DNA of 44,175 nt. It comes from a virus. Position numbers and translations under genes: made by a program. The stretch is from positions 1 through 44,175 of the IMG/VR virus record IMGVR_UViG_3300031976_000853. The stretch is one strand, 5' to 3'. The notes under the pieces were generated by a model. It had not been told where the DNA came from. It did not search any database and saw nothing but the letters and a program-made list of their open reading frames with translations. This document shows positions 8,520-18,096 of this stretch, one piece after another (the stretch's first letter is position 1; every line of letters starts with the position of its first letter).

Positions 8520-8693
8520 ATGGGTTTCGCGCCGCGCGAAGTCAAGCAGATGACCCTGTGGGAATACATGGCCTGCGTGTCTGGATGGAACCGGGCGCAG
8601 AGCGGCGGTCACGCCCATAACGGCGATCCGATGACAGACGAAGAATACGACAAGCTTTGCGAATTGGGAGATAAATGGAATGGCGGAAGGTGA
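8520..8693 (+). CDS. Second tail assembly chaperone segment (T-like), possibly made by -1 frameshift
   Basis: In the -1 frame relative to the previous gene, codons are open from 8445 to TGA 8693. From the first ATG (8520) this gives 57 aa beginning MGFAPREVKQMTLWEYMACV, the appearance of Phage_TAC-type proteins. Residues upstream of that ATG (FSSFYGSGAA) also look like the family, and no good start codon precedes them. Either a rare ATA start at 8484 or a -1 frameshift giving a G-T fusion is therefore likely. The 3' end overlaps the tape measure start by 14 nt. Confidence 0.7.
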   Translation: MGFAPREVKQMTLWEYMACVSGWNRAQSGGHAHNGDPMTDEEYDKLCELGDKWNGGR

Positions 8694-10746
8694 AGCCGGA
8701 CTTGAACTTCCGATTGGCCTGACCGAGCAGAAGTTCCTTCAGCAGTTGGCAAGGATCGAGGCGAGGGCAATCAAGGCCAGCAAAGGCATGCAGCAAGGCT
8801 TCGTTAAGGGCAATGCGGATGTCGCCAGGTCGTTCGGTCAAATGTCCAATTCGGCCCGTAGCAATCTCCAGAACGTTAGCTTCCAGCTTCAGGATATCTT
8901 CGTTCAGATCGCAGGGGGGCAGGGCGTTGTCCGGTCATTGGGCCAGCAGCTTCCGCAGCTGCTTGGCGGCTTTGGTGCGCTTGGCGCGGGCATCGGTATT
9001 GCAGTCTCTGCGATGCCCTTGCTGATCGGTCTCTTAAAAGATGCTGATGAGAAAACGGACGACTTCAAGGATACCGTCTCTGCACTTGAGGGTGCCCTGA
9101 AGTCTCTGACGTCTGCGCAACAGGATCTTTCGACACCAGTTGATGATCTGATTGAAAAATACCGCACTCTCTCAGGGGTTATGCGGGAAGCGTATGAAGA
9201 ACAGCTGAAAGGCGCGGAAAGGGCACTCAAGAAGGCCAGTGGGGATGTTCTTACCGGACTGACTGAGCAGATCAACGTCGGGTCCCAAGAGGCTTCTGTT
9301 GCAGGCTATCAGCAGACGATTGAGGCAGTTGGTCGCGCCCTGGAGCAGGGGATCATCACTCAGCAGGAATACAACGACCGCGTAGCAGAGTTGGGCGACC
9401 GCGCGGCTCCCACGGTATCGTTGCTGGACCAGCTAAAAACGACGCTAGAGACAGTCGCATCCGCTGAAAGCTTGGAGGATTATGCTCGGGCGTGGGCAGA
9501 TGTTCGTGACTTCATCGAAGCCAATAGAGCGGCTCTGGAAGAAAGCGGAATTGCCGTAGATGATCTGATCAATCAGGCCAACAGCCTGACCATTCAGTTT
9601 GCAGATGCTAATTCTGCGGCGTCCGAAATATCAGGTGCGCTGGAAGTCGCAAGTGGCGCTGCGGCTGGACTGCAAACCCAGATGGCTGGCGTTGCTGCCA
9701 GCGCCAGGGCTGCGGCGGCAGCGATCCAACTGGCAGCGGGAACCTCTTTCGCTGCGCCGTCACTTGACCGCTTCGGAAACGGTGAAGACATTACCACCCG
9801 CGCCGGGGGGCTAGATCGACAGGAACAGCAAAACTTCCGCTATGACTGGATCAAGCAGATGGAAGAGGCCGCTGCGGCCAGCACCAAGGCTGCGCGTTCC
9901 TCTGGCGGTGGCGGATCGCGCAAGAGAGGCGGGTCGGGTGGAGGTGGATCTCCCTCTTCGTCCCGTGCCGAGACGCCGTTCTTCGGTGACATCGAGAAAG
10001 ACCTGCTGAACCTCGAACGCCAGATCAGCCTTGTCGGCAAGTCCAACGAGGAAGTCGCCACGGCAAAAGCCCGATGGGAACTGCTGGACGAAGCCAAGAA
10101 GCGCGGCCTGCCGGTCAACGCCGAGCTGAACGCGCAGATTGACGCGCAGGCGGCGCAGGTCGGGCGGCTGACGGCTGAATTGGAGGCTGCCGAGACAAGC
10201 CAGCAGCAGTTTGACGACGCCATCCAAGGCGTGGCGGACAGTATGGCCGGGGCATTGCTTGCGGGCGAGAGCCTGCGGGACGGGCTTGCGCAGGTGTTCA
10301 AGCAGATCGCGGCGGACATCATCAACAGCGGCATCCAGAACGCGCTTTCATCGCAGTTCAGCGGCGGCGGGCTTAATATCGGCGGCTTGCTTGGCGGGCT
10401 GTTCGGCGGCGGTGACGCGCTGTCTTCAGCCCTCGGAGCGGCTGGTGCGCCTGTGCGTTCCTTCGACGGCGGCGGCTTTACCGGCATGGGCGGTCGCTCT
10501 GGTGGTATCGACGGCAAGGGCGGGTTCCCGGCGATCCTGCACCCCAACGAGACGGTCGTGGATCATTCGCGTGGGCAAGCTGCGGGCAGCAGCGCGGTGA
10601 ACATCAACATCAACGTCACCGGGGCGCGCGGCAACGCTGAGATCCAAGAGATGGTGTCGTCCGGCGTTCGCCAGGGCCTGTCGTCCTATGACAAGGCACT
10701 GCCAACCCGCGTGCAGAGCATCCAAGCCAACCCAAGGAAGCGATAA
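8680..10746 (+). CDS. Tape measure protein
   Basis: A 688-aa protein that sets tail length and is ejected into the envelope. It has long helical, Ala/Gln/Glu-rich segments, a hydrophobic stretch near residues 90-118 (LGGFGALGAGIGIAVSAMPL), a Gly/Ser-rich break near 405-430 and a C-terminal block GFPAILHPNETVVDHSRG seen in lambda-family tape measures. At this length the tail would be about 100 nm, using the general rule of 1.5 Angstrom per residue (inference). Confidence 0.92.
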   Translation: MAEGEAGLELPIGLTEQKFLQQLARIEARAIKASKGMQQGFVKGNADVARSFGQMSNSARSNLQNVSFQLQDIFVQIAGGQGVVRSLGQQLPQLLGGFGALGAGIGIAVSAMPLLIGLLKDADEKTDDFKDTVSALEGALKSLTSAQQDLSTPVDDLIEKYRTLSGVMREAYEEQLKGAERALKKASGDVLTGLTEQINVGSQEASVAGYQQTIEAVGRALEQGIITQQEYNDRVAELGDRAAPTVSLLDQLKTTLETVASAESLEDYARAWADVRDFIEANRAALEESGIAVDDLINQANSLTIQFADANSAASEISGALEVASGAAAGLQTQMAGVAASARAAAAAIQLAAGTSFAAPSLDRFGNGEDITTRAGGLDRQEQQNFRYDWIKQMEEAAAASTKAARSSGGGGSRKRGGSGGGGSPSSSRAETPFFGDIEKDLLNLERQISLVGKSNEEVATAKARWELLDEAKKRGLPVNAELNAQIDAQAAQVGRLTAELEAAETSQQQFDDAIQGVADSMAGALLAGESLRDGLAQVFKQIAADIINSGIQNALSSQFSGGGLNIGGLLGGLFGGGDALSSALGAAGAPVRSFDGGGFTGMGGRSGGIDGKGGFPAILHPNETVVDHSRGQAAGSSAVNININVTGARGNAEIQEMVSSGVRQGLSSYDKALPTRVQSIQANPRKR

Positions 10747-11378
10747 TGGCCCTCACCTATCCATATCCGCTATCCTTCCTGGCCGACTGCCTGACGGGCG
10801 ACAGGATCAATCTGGAGCTGCGGCGCAATGACGAGATGTCCGGGTCCGGCGATGGTCGGTTCTGGACATACTCCCTGGCAAAGCCGCTCTGGCATGTCAG
10901 CATCGACCTCTACAGCAAGTCAGCCGCCCATGCGCGCGAGATCAACGCCAAGATCTACGCGCTGGACGGTTCGACGCCGTTCCTGTGGGCTGACCCGTTC
11001 TACGAGGGGCCTGTGGGCGGCAACGCAGGCGGCGGGGTGACGGTTGGGGCAATATCGACCGACCGGGACACGATCAGCCTTGCGGGGCTTCCTGCGGGCT
11101 TTGAGATCACGGCGGGCGATTACTTCAGCGTCACGCATACCAGCGGTCGGGAATACTTCGCCACCTTCGCGGAAAGCGGGACGGCGGGGGCTGAGGGCAA
11201 CGTCAGCAATCTTACGGTTCGCCCGGTCGTGCCCTTCGGGGTGACGGTCGGTGCATCTGTTCGCCTGGCAACACCGCGCATGAAGGTGATGGTCCCGCCC
11301 GGGGGGTTCCAGCCGTTCAGCAACTTCAAGGGGCGGTGGGGCGACGGCGCATCCATCAGCTTGGTGCAGAAGCCATGA
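10746..11378 (+). CDS. Distal tail protein (gene transfer agent g12 position)
   Basis: A 210-aa protein directly after the tape measure. The N-terminus reads MALTYPYPLSFLADCL, followed by WHVSIDLYSK and TPFLWADPFYEG, consistent with a beta-rich baseplate protein. Length and position equal those of the DUF2460 gene of gene transfer agents, but the motifs do not clearly match DUF2460, so only the role class is proposed. ATG overlaps the tape measure stop (TAATG). Confidence 0.65.
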   Translation: MALTYPYPLSFLADCLTGDRINLELRRNDEMSGSGDGRFWTYSLAKPLWHVSIDLYSKSAAHAREINAKIYALDGSTPFLWADPFYEGPVGGNAGGGVTVGAISTDRDTISLAGLPAGFEITAGDYFSVTHTSGREYFATFAESGTAGAEGNVSNLTVRPVVPFGVTVGASVRLATPRMKVMVPPGGFQPFSNFKGRWGDGASISLVQKP

Positions 11379-11995
11379 AGCAGATCGACGCGGAGCTTTT
11401 CAACAGCCTCACGGCAGCGCGGGATGACGGCATCGAGCCGGTCTATTTCGTCTACGTCGTTGCAAAGGACCGGGACACCGGCGAGACGCGGCCCATGGGG
11501 CTGTGGACCGGCGACGAGGACATCACGATCAACGTCCGCGCAACGACGGGCGGGCTGGTCAGCCGGACGTTCCTCGGCAACACCAATCTGTCGGTCGAGG
11601 GCATCCAGTATGTCGTTGACCTGACGGACAACCCGATCACCGTCACGTTCTCGCAGATCGCAGATGCCACGCAGCAGCTTGTGCGCGGCTATGACGTGCG
11701 TCTCGCCTATTGCGAGGTCCATGCCACCACATGGACAAAGGGACGCCTCACGGGCACCCCTGAGCTTGTCTGGGTGGGCATCGTGGATGACGTGGACATC
11801 GCCACGCCGGACGTGAACGGCGAAGGCCAGATCGGCCTGTCGGTTCGGTCGGACGCCATGTCGCAGCTGACGGCTGTGAACCCGGCGAAGTCGTCGCACG
11901 CGCAGCAGCAGAAGCGGCAGGCGGGCGACACGTTCAGCAAGTATTCGGGCAGCATCAAGTCGCGCAATGTCCGTTGGTATTACAAGGAGGGGTGA
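11375..11995 (+). CDS. Minor tail protein (gene transfer agent g13 position)
   Basis: A 206-aa protein coupled to its neighbour by an ATGA overlap. It contains strands such as VYFVYVVAKDRDTGETRPMGL and ELVWVGIVDDVDI, and a C-terminal segment with SDAMSQLTAVNPAKSSHAQQ, resembling the DUF2163/lambda L-like proteins that join the distal tail to the hub. It is shorter than the roughly 290-aa gene transfer agent protein. The assignment is by synteny and general pattern. Confidence 0.6.
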   Translation: MKQIDAELFNSLTAARDDGIEPVYFVYVVAKDRDTGETRPMGLWTGDEDITINVRATTGGLVSRTFLGNTNLSVEGIQYVVDLTDNPITVTFSQIADATQQLVRGYDVRLAYCEVHATTWTKGRLTGTPELVWVGIVDDVDIATPDVNGEGQIGLSVRSDAMSQLTAVNPAKSSHAQQQKRQAGDTFSKYSGSIKSRNVRWYYKEG

Positions 11996-11999
11996 CGGC

Positions 12000-12422
12000 A
12001 TGAAGCGTCACGATTTTTGGCGCGAGAGGCTGTCCGACGTGATGGACCGCCAACGCCAAGACCCCTTCGTATGGGGAAAGCATGACTGCGCCATCGGCTT
12101 CGCTGCGGCGATTGTCGAGGCGATCATGGGCGAAGATCCGGCCCGCGAATATCGGGGCAAATACGCCAGCCCTCGCGGGGCTTTGAAGCTAATGAAAGAG
12201 GCCGGTGCTGAGACGCTTGGCGACTTCGTAGCGATGAAGCTGCCGGAGCATGAAAACATCGCAAAAGCCCGCGTTGGCGACATCGGCGTAGTCGCTGCGG
12301 ACGGCCCAATCACCGAAGCGCTTTGCATGGTGGACGTAACCGGGTTGGTCGTGATGACCGATGCAGGACACGGCCACAGGCCACGCAGCGACCTGAAGCG
12401 CGCGTTCAAAGTCGGGGACTGA
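12000..12422 (+). CDS. NlpC/P60-like tail peptidase (DUF6950 type)
   Basis: A 140-aa protein with the motif DPFVWGKHDCAIGFAAA, in which the cysteine of HDCA would be the catalytic nucleophile of an NlpC/P60-like cell-wall peptidase. The C-terminal GHGHRP region may supply the histidine. It lies between minor tail and hub genes, exactly as the gene transfer agent g14 peptidase does, and would help the tail tip cross peptidoglycan. ATG 12000 follows GAGGGG by about 7 nt. Enzyme activity is inferred. Confidence 0.72.
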   Translation: MKRHDFWRERLSDVMDRQRQDPFVWGKHDCAIGFAAAIVEAIMGEDPAREYRGKYASPRGALKLMKEAGAETLGDFVAMKLPEHENIAKARVGDIGVVAADGPITEALCMVDVTGLVVMTDAGHGHRPRSDLKRAFKVGD

Positions 12423-12425
12423 CCC

Positions 12426-15400
12426 TTGAATAAATTTGCTCTTGCCCTCGTCGCGCTGGTCGCGGCGGCTGCCCCCGCACATGCTGGCCCCGTCGCTGCT
12501 GTGGCGGCATGGGTCGGCAGCACAATCGCTGCGGGTGGCGTTGCTGGTTTCCTGGTGTCTACGGCCATCGGAACCGCGCTGAACGCGATCGGCACCTTCA
12601 TCATGGGCAAGCAGGTACAGGGCGGCGAAACCAAGGTCCAGTTCGACGTCCAGATGGGCGACGATCAGCCGCTGCGCTTCACCCTGGGCGATTACGTCAC
12701 CGCAGGGCAGCGCAAGTATATCGGCAGCTGGGGCAAGAACACGCGTTTCATCACCGAGGTCATCGAGATCAGCGCCGTTCCCGTGCGCGGTCTGGATGCA
12801 GTCTGGGTGAATGACGAGACGGGCGATTTCGTGCCGGATCGTCGGGCGCATATCACGCCGATCAACGGCAACATCGAACTGCCGCTTGGGCTGGTCTTCG
12901 ATCACGAGGGCTGGACCGAAAGCGCGACCGTCCCGGCTGGCGCGCTGGATATGGGCCGCATCCTGAGCAACATGTCGGATGACGGCAACCGGATCACCGT
13001 GAAGCTGGTGGACGGCACGCAGACGGCGGCTGACCCGTTCCTGCGCTATGTCTTCGGGTCGGATGAAGATTACCCGTGGACCACCAACGCCATCGGCAAG
13101 GGCAAGGCATACGTCATCGTCACCACGCGGTATGACGACGACACGCTGACCAGCTATCCGAAGTTCCTGTTCAAAGCGACCCCGCTGGCCGTCTATGACC
13201 TGCGCTTTGACAGCACGAACGGCGGATCGGGCGCGCAGCGGTGGGACAACCCCGCGACGTGGCAGCCTTCGACGAACCCGGCTGTGATCGCTTACAACAT
13301 CATTCGCGGCATTTACTTCGGCGGGGAATGGGTCTGGGGCGGCAAGAACATGCCCGCATGGCGTCTGCCGTCGGCGGAATGGATCGCTGCGGCCAACGAG
13401 TGCGATGCGACCGTCGCGCTGGCGGGGGGCGGCACTGAGCCTGCCTATCGCTGCGGACTGGAGGTGCTTGTCAGCCAGGTCCCGGCTGATGTGCTGGAGG
13501 AGATCGGACGCGCGGCCAACATGCGGTTCGCGGAAGTCGGCGGGGCTATCAAACCCATCGTCGGCATTGCGGGCACGTCGGCGCTGAGCTTCACGGATGA
13601 CAGCGTGCTGATCACCGAGGGGCAGAGCTTCAAGCCGTTCAACCCGGTCTCTGACACCTACAACGCCTTGTCGGCCACCTATCCCGAACCGGGCGAGGGC
13701 TGGACCAGCAAGGACGCGGTGCAATACATCGACGCCGATGCGCTGGAGGATGACGGCGGGCGCTACCTGCCCACGTCGATCAGCTACCCGGCTGCACCCT
13801 ATGGCAAGCAGGTTCAGCGCCTGATGCGGTCGCAGATGCGGGACTTCCGCCGCATGCGCCGGCATCAGTTCTTCCTGCCGCCCGAAGCCTATGCGCTGGA
13901 ACCCGGCATCGACACGGTGTCGTGGACCAGCCAGCGCAACGGCTATGTGAACAAGCGGTTCCTGGTGGAGAGCGTCAGCAAGACGCCGGGGATGAACGTG
14001 CTGGTCAGCCTGCGCGAGGTGGACCCGTCGGACTATGACTGGTCCTCGGACTTCGAGGCCCCGATTTCGATCGTGCCGCCGAAGCAGCAGACAGCTTTCG
14101 TGCAGCCCATCCGTGGCCTGCTGGTCGAGGGCGTGACCCTGACCGACGAGGCCAACCGGGCGCGCGCTGCGGCGATCAAGGTGTCCTGCGACGGCAACGA
14201 AACCGGCGTTACCAATATCCAGATCCAGGCGCGCGTGCTTGGCGAGTTGGATCAGGAGATCGACCGGCTGGCTGGCTTCGGCGAGCCGTTCGTGTGGTAT
14301 CTGCGCAACGTCCTTCCTGCGGTGACGTATGAAGTGCGGGCGCGGCTGATCTCGGACCTGACGCCCAAGTCGGCATGGTCGCTGTGGTATGTCGTGACCA
14401 CCCCGGACGTGCGCCTTGGCCCGCTGGACGTGAATGTCGAGCAGATCAAGGACGAGGTTCGCGAGGATCTGGCCTACTTCGATGAATGGATGGACGGGAC
14501 CGGGGACTATCTTCGGGACGTTCGCGACGAGATCAACGAAGTCATTGCCCAGACAGCCGAAGCCGATTTTGGCAACCTGCTGGCCCGTGACGAGCTGCGC
14601 CGCAGCCTGACCACGGAAATCGGCAACGCCAGAGCCAGCTTTGACGAGCGGATCGAAACGGTCATCACCGATCAGGTGGCATTCGCCCGCCAGCAGACTT
14701 CGCTGACGGCGCAGTTCAACAGCAGCGTTGCATCGTTCAATCAGGACATTCTCGTCCTGACTTCGGCGCAGGAAGCTGCCGCCATCCGCACCACGGAACT
14801 GGAAGCATCGCTTGATGTCGTGGGCGGCGATATAGCTTCCGTTGACGCGCGCGTAGCGACAGAGGAAATCGCCAGGGCGCAGCAGGATAGCGCGCTTGGG
14901 TCGCGGATCGATAGCGTAGAGGCGTCAATCGATGACTCGGTTGCCAGTGCCACGCAGGCGCTGGTGTCGCGCGTCGATGCGACTGAAGACGGGCTTTCGG
15001 CGCAGGCTGACGCGATCACGCAGGTGACTGCCAAGACCAATCGCGGCACGGCATCCGGTCAGCTTCGGGTGACGGGTGAAAGCAAGCCATCCGGTGTTGA
15101 GGCGCGGATCGGCCTGCGGGCGGAGGTCACGGCGGACGGGGAAACCCATTCGGCGGGGATGTATCTGGACGCGCGGTCTGATGGCACAACGCAAGCCGTC
15201 TTCGACGTGGACCGTTTCGCCATTGCATCATCCCCCGGCCCAACAGGTGAAAAAACGGTTCCGTTCATCGTGGACAACGGCGTCGTCTATATGGACGAGG
15301 CGCGGATCAGGGTCGGCAGCATTGACGAACTGTATATCGCGGGCAACGCGGTCACGGTTCCTGTTGGCGTGACTGGCTCGACGTTCCTTGGAAACAACGG

Positions 15401-15704
15401 AACGCTGCGCGAAATCCTGAGCCTCACGATGTCGGTTCCCGTGGGTGTCCCTGTGATTATCCTCTGGGGTATCGAACAGAGCTTCGGGAACAGCACCGAC
15501 TCGGCGTGGGACTTCAGCTTGCGGCGCGGTTCAACCGTGTTGCGTGAGAGGACCAACATGCGGGCGCGCACCGACTGGCCGAGCGGCATCTACTACGACA
15601 CGGGGTCTGGGTCAGCGACCAGAACATACAGCATCTACTGGAGTGCCGTGAATGACAGCATTTCCGGCAGGGCCAGCATGGTCGCCTTGGGGGTGAAGCG
15701 ATGA
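12426..15704 (+). CDS. Tail tip/hub protein, J-like, 1092 aa
   Basis: Large host-specificity protein at the tail tip. Residues 1-21 (MNKFALALVALVAAAAPAHAG) look like a signal peptide, and a second hydrophobic Ala/Gly segment follows to about 60. The central part holds J-like blocks (WVNDETGDFV, DPFLRYVFGSDEDYPW, NIIRGIYFGGEWVWGG), then FN3-like strands, a long helical stretch (about 660-860) and a DUF1983-like region that ends in a beta tip. The only possible start near the 5' end is TTG 12426; the next in-frame ATG is near residue 60. The weak start signal lowers confidence in the N-terminus only. Confidence 0.85.
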   Translation: MNKFALALVALVAAAAPAHAGPVAAVAAWVGSTIAAGGVAGFLVSTAIGTALNAIGTFIMGKQVQGGETKVQFDVQMGDDQPLRFTLGDYVTAGQRKYIGSWGKNTRFITEVIEISAVPVRGLDAVWVNDETGDFVPDRRAHITPINGNIELPLGLVFDHEGWTESATVPAGALDMGRILSNMSDDGNRITVKLVDGTQTAADPFLRYVFGSDEDYPWTTNAIGKGKAYVIVTTRYDDDTLTSYPKFLFKATPLAVYDLRFDSTNGGSGAQRWDNPATWQPSTNPAVIAYNIIRGIYFGGEWVWGGKNMPAWRLPSAEWIAAANECDATVALAGGGTEPAYRCGLEVLVSQVPADVLEEIGRAANMRFAEVGGAIKPIVGIAGTSALSFTDDSVLITEGQSFKPFNPVSDTYNALSATYPEPGEGWTSKDAVQYIDADALEDDGGRYLPTSISYPAAPYGKQVQRLMRSQMRDFRRMRRHQFFLPPEAYALEPGIDTVSWTSQRNGYVNKRFLVESVSKTPGMNVLVSLREVDPSDYDWSSDFEAPISIVPPKQQTAFVQPIRGLLVEGVTLTDEANRARAAAIKVSCDGNETGVTNIQIQARVLGELDQEIDRLAGFGEPFVWYLRNVLPAVTYEVRARLISDLTPKSAWSLWYVVTTPDVRLGPLDVNVEQIKDEVREDLAYFDEWMDGTGDYLRDVRDEINEVIAQTAEADFGNLLARDELRRSLTTEIGNARASFDERIETVITDQVAFARQQTSLTAQFNSSVASFNQDILVLTSAQEAAAIRTTELEASLDVVGGDIASVDARVATEEIARAQQDSALGSRIDSVEASIDDSVASATQALVSRVDATEDGLSAQADAITQVTAKTNRGTASGQLRVTGESKPSGVEARIGLRAEVTADGETHSAGMYLDARSDGTTQAVFDVDRFAIASSPGPTGEKTVPFIVDNGVVYMDEARIRVGSIDELYIAGNAVTVPVGVTGSTFLGNNGTLREILSLTMSVPVGVPVIILWGIEQSFGNSTDSAWDFSLRRGSTVLRERTNMRARTDWPSGIYYDTGSGSATRTYSIYWSAVNDSISGRASMVALGVKR

Positions 15705-16144
15705 AATACGCCATCTTTGACGAGATGTCTGGTGTCGTCGCCAAGGTTCTGGAAGCGCCCGATCTGGAACATCTGCTGCTGAATGTCGGGGCGGGGCAAG
15801 ACTACCACCCCGGCGACCCGGACCCGGACCTGCACTATTGGTCTGGCAGCGGTTTTAATGAATACCCGCCCCGCCCCGGACCTTGGGCGAGGTGGAACGG
15901 CACCGTATGGAACGATCCCCGCACGGCAGCAGACCATGCCGCCGCCGAGGCGATCCAATGGACGGCCCTGCGCGCCGAACGCGACCGGCTGCTGGCCGAA
16001 TGCGATTGGACCGACCTGCCCAACGCAAGGCTGACCACAGAGCAGCATGCCACATGGCAAGCCTATCGCGATCAACTGCGCGACATGCCTGAAACGACCG
16101 AAGACCCTGCCAACCCGGTCTGGCCCGAAAAACCAACAAGCTAG
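15701..16144 (+). CDS. Tail fibre assembly chaperone (Phage_tail_APC type)
   Basis: A 147-aa protein whose C-terminal half reads RAERDRLLAECDWTDLPNA... then WQAYRDQLRDMPE and NPVWPEKP, the signature layout of phage tail assembly chaperones placed beside fibre genes. The N-terminal half (MKYAIFDEMSGVVAKVLEAP) is beta-rich. It is coupled to the hub gene by an ATGA overlap and immediately precedes the tailspike it may help to fold. Confidence 0.8.
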   Translation: MKYAIFDEMSGVVAKVLEAPDLEHLLLNVGAGQDYHPGDPDPDLHYWSGSGFNEYPPRPGPWARWNGTVWNDPRTAADHAAAEAIQWTALRAERDRLLAECDWTDLPNARLTTEQHATWQAYRDQLRDMPETTEDPANPVWPEKPTS

Positions 16145-16153
16145 GATTAGAGC

Positions 16154-18085
16154 ATGGCCCTTCCGTCAAGCTACAAGGTCGGCACCGTCTCGGTGTCGGC
16201 CAACAGCGCCGTTGTGACTGGCGTTGGCACCAACTGGACCGCAGCGGGCATTCGCGCGGATGACCTGTTCGCCGCGCGGGGTCTGTCCGTCAGTATCGCA
16301 AGCATCGACAGTGCTACGCAGATCACCCTAGCGGAGCCGTGGCGGGGGACCAACATCACGGATCAGCCTTATGAGGTCCGCTTTGTCTCTGACACGTCCC
16401 GCGTCCTTGCTGCTGCCCGCACAGTGATTTCGTTGCTGGACAATTTCGAGTTTGAGGCTCTTTTCTCTGCGCCATCCTTTACCTTCGCCACGCGCGAAGA
16501 AGCGCAGGGTTCTTTCATTCCTGCGCCTGTGACGCGCATCCGGGTCGGCAGTCTGCGGTATGTCCGTGACGCATCTGGGACCGCGCTGACCACTGGCGCT
16601 AGTGCAAAATGGTCGCCGGATGGAACGGCTGTCCCTGATCACTTCGGAGCAGTCGGGAACGGGACTACAGATGACACTGCGCCAGTCCAGCTTTGGGTGA
16701 ACTGGCTGCGGTCCAAGAAAGACACCGGTGAGGTTCCCGCAAAAACCTACCTAGTCACGACTATTGATGCCCACCCTTCGTCTACTTTCGGCATGCGAGG
16801 GGCGGGGGACCGTCAATCAATCTTCAAGATCCGCAATCCAAGCCGTTCTGCGGTTGGGATAAAGTTCACTCACCCGACCACCCCAAGCACGAGGGGGCAA
16901 CCGTATTCATTCGAAGACGTTGGCGTCGAAGCAGAAGATGGAACCAAGGCTTGCTTGGTCGAGCATCGCTATTGCAGCGCTGCCAAATGGAGCCGCGTCC
17001 GTATCCGTGGCTATCATGGAGCAACCGGCCTGCGGATGGAAAAATGCTGGAACGTGGATCTTAATGAGGTCAGCGTTTGGGGATGCGGTCATAACGTCGT
17101 TGCTAAGCGGGTTCCTGACGGCACGACGTTCAGCATTGAAACCGGCGCATCGCCCATCGTGGCGAGCCAGAACGTTTTCAGCGCAGCAGATGTCGGTCGC
17201 CGCATCACTCTTGCCTCGTCGTCCAGCACAACGCCGCAAACGTTCCTAATTACCGGTTATACCAACGCCAAAACCGTTTCGGTCAGCCAGCCAAGAAAAG
17301 CTGTCTACGATAGCGTGCCTGGGTCATTCGGCGGCGTTCGTGGGAGCATGGAAGCCGGTTCAAGCACGCTGACCCTAGAGGCCAATGTTCTCACATCTGA
17401 TGACGTCGGTCGGAAGGTCTATGTCATGGGCGCTTACAAGCGCAGCTTTGAGAACAATAAGCTGCCGCTTCCTGCGCGGATCGTCGCGGTCAACGGAGCT
17501 TCGATCACCCTGGATGCAGCAGCAGTTCTGGCAGTTTCGAATGCACAGCTAGTGTTCGATCCTGCTGTCGATTTCGGGGATGCTGACTTCTCGGTCATCC
17601 AAAAAACGAACGACTTCAAGTGCGCTGATTTGCATGTCGAGCATCACCGGGGCTGCGGGCTTGTCGTTACTGGCGTCACACTGGGCTTCCGTCAAATGAA
17701 GCTGCATGCCGTAGGGCATGAGGCGATGAACGAAGAAGCGACGAACATCCAGATGGTCGCTTACAACGCCTATGGGCATTTCTCTGGGACGCTGGAGCAG
17801 GTTGTGGCGTCGAATGTTGGTCGCATTCTGGTCACCGGATCTGACGCGCCGCTATCGATTGGCGACATGGAGACGGTTCTGACCCATGACAGCCCGACGG
17901 TTCGTCTGGAAGGTTGCGAACCGGGCGCTGCGGTTTCCATTGGCGTCATCAAAGGGCTTGGCACGAACCAAACCCAAGCAGCCATGGACACGGCGCTATC
18001 AACCGACGGCAGCGGGATCATCCTGGCAAAGCTGATCGGTGCGCCGGGTCAATCGTATCGCCGCATCGATGTATCGCTGACCTGA
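16154..18085 (+). CDS. Tailspike with right-handed beta-helix (pectate-lyase-like)
   Basis: A 643-aa receptor-binding protein. The first roughly 130 residues form a head-binding region (VSVSANSAVVTGVGTNWT..., then NFEFEALFSAPSF). The motif DHFGAVGNGTTDDT near 160 is the entry signature of Pectate_lyase_3 beta-helix tailspikes, followed by many short strands with turn residues. Such proteins usually bind or cleave surface polysaccharide, but the catalytic residues cannot be picked out by eye. Codon use is slightly more AT-rich than in neighbours between about 16.7 and 17.6 kb, consistent with module exchange. Confidence 0.82.
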   Translation: MALPSSYKVGTVSVSANSAVVTGVGTNWTAAGIRADDLFAARGLSVSIASIDSATQITLAEPWRGTNITDQPYEVRFVSDTSRVLAAARTVISLLDNFEFEALFSAPSFTFATREEAQGSFIPAPVTRIRVGSLRYVRDASGTALTTGASAKWSPDGTAVPDHFGAVGNGTTDDTAPVQLWVNWLRSKKDTGEVPAKTYLVTTIDAHPSSTFGMRGAGDRQSIFKIRNPSRSAVGIKFTHPTTPSTRGQPYSFEDVGVEAEDGTKACLVEHRYCSAAKWSRVRIRGYHGATGLRMEKCWNVDLNEVSVWGCGHNVVAKRVPDGTTFSIETGASPIVASQNVFSAADVGRRITLASSSSTTPQTFLITGYTNAKTVSVSQPRKAVYDSVPGSFGGVRGSMEAGSSTLTLEANVLTSDDVGRKVYVMGAYKRSFENNKLPLPARIVAVNGASITLDAAAVLAVSNAQLVFDPAVDFGDADFSVIQKTNDFKCADLHVEHHRGCGLVVTGVTLGFRQMKLHAVGHEAMNEEATNIQMVAYNAYGHFSGTLEQVVASNVGRILVTGSDAPLSIGDMETVLTHDSPTVRLEGCEPGAAVSIGVIKGLGTNQTQAAMDTALSTDGSGIILAKLIGAPGQSYRRIDVSLT

Positions 18086-18096
18086 GAGGGCACCCC

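Noticed and set aside
12189-13865. 558-codon open frame on the - strand under the tail hub gene
   Set aside because: Same antisense effect; no motifs, no promoter or ribosome binding site.
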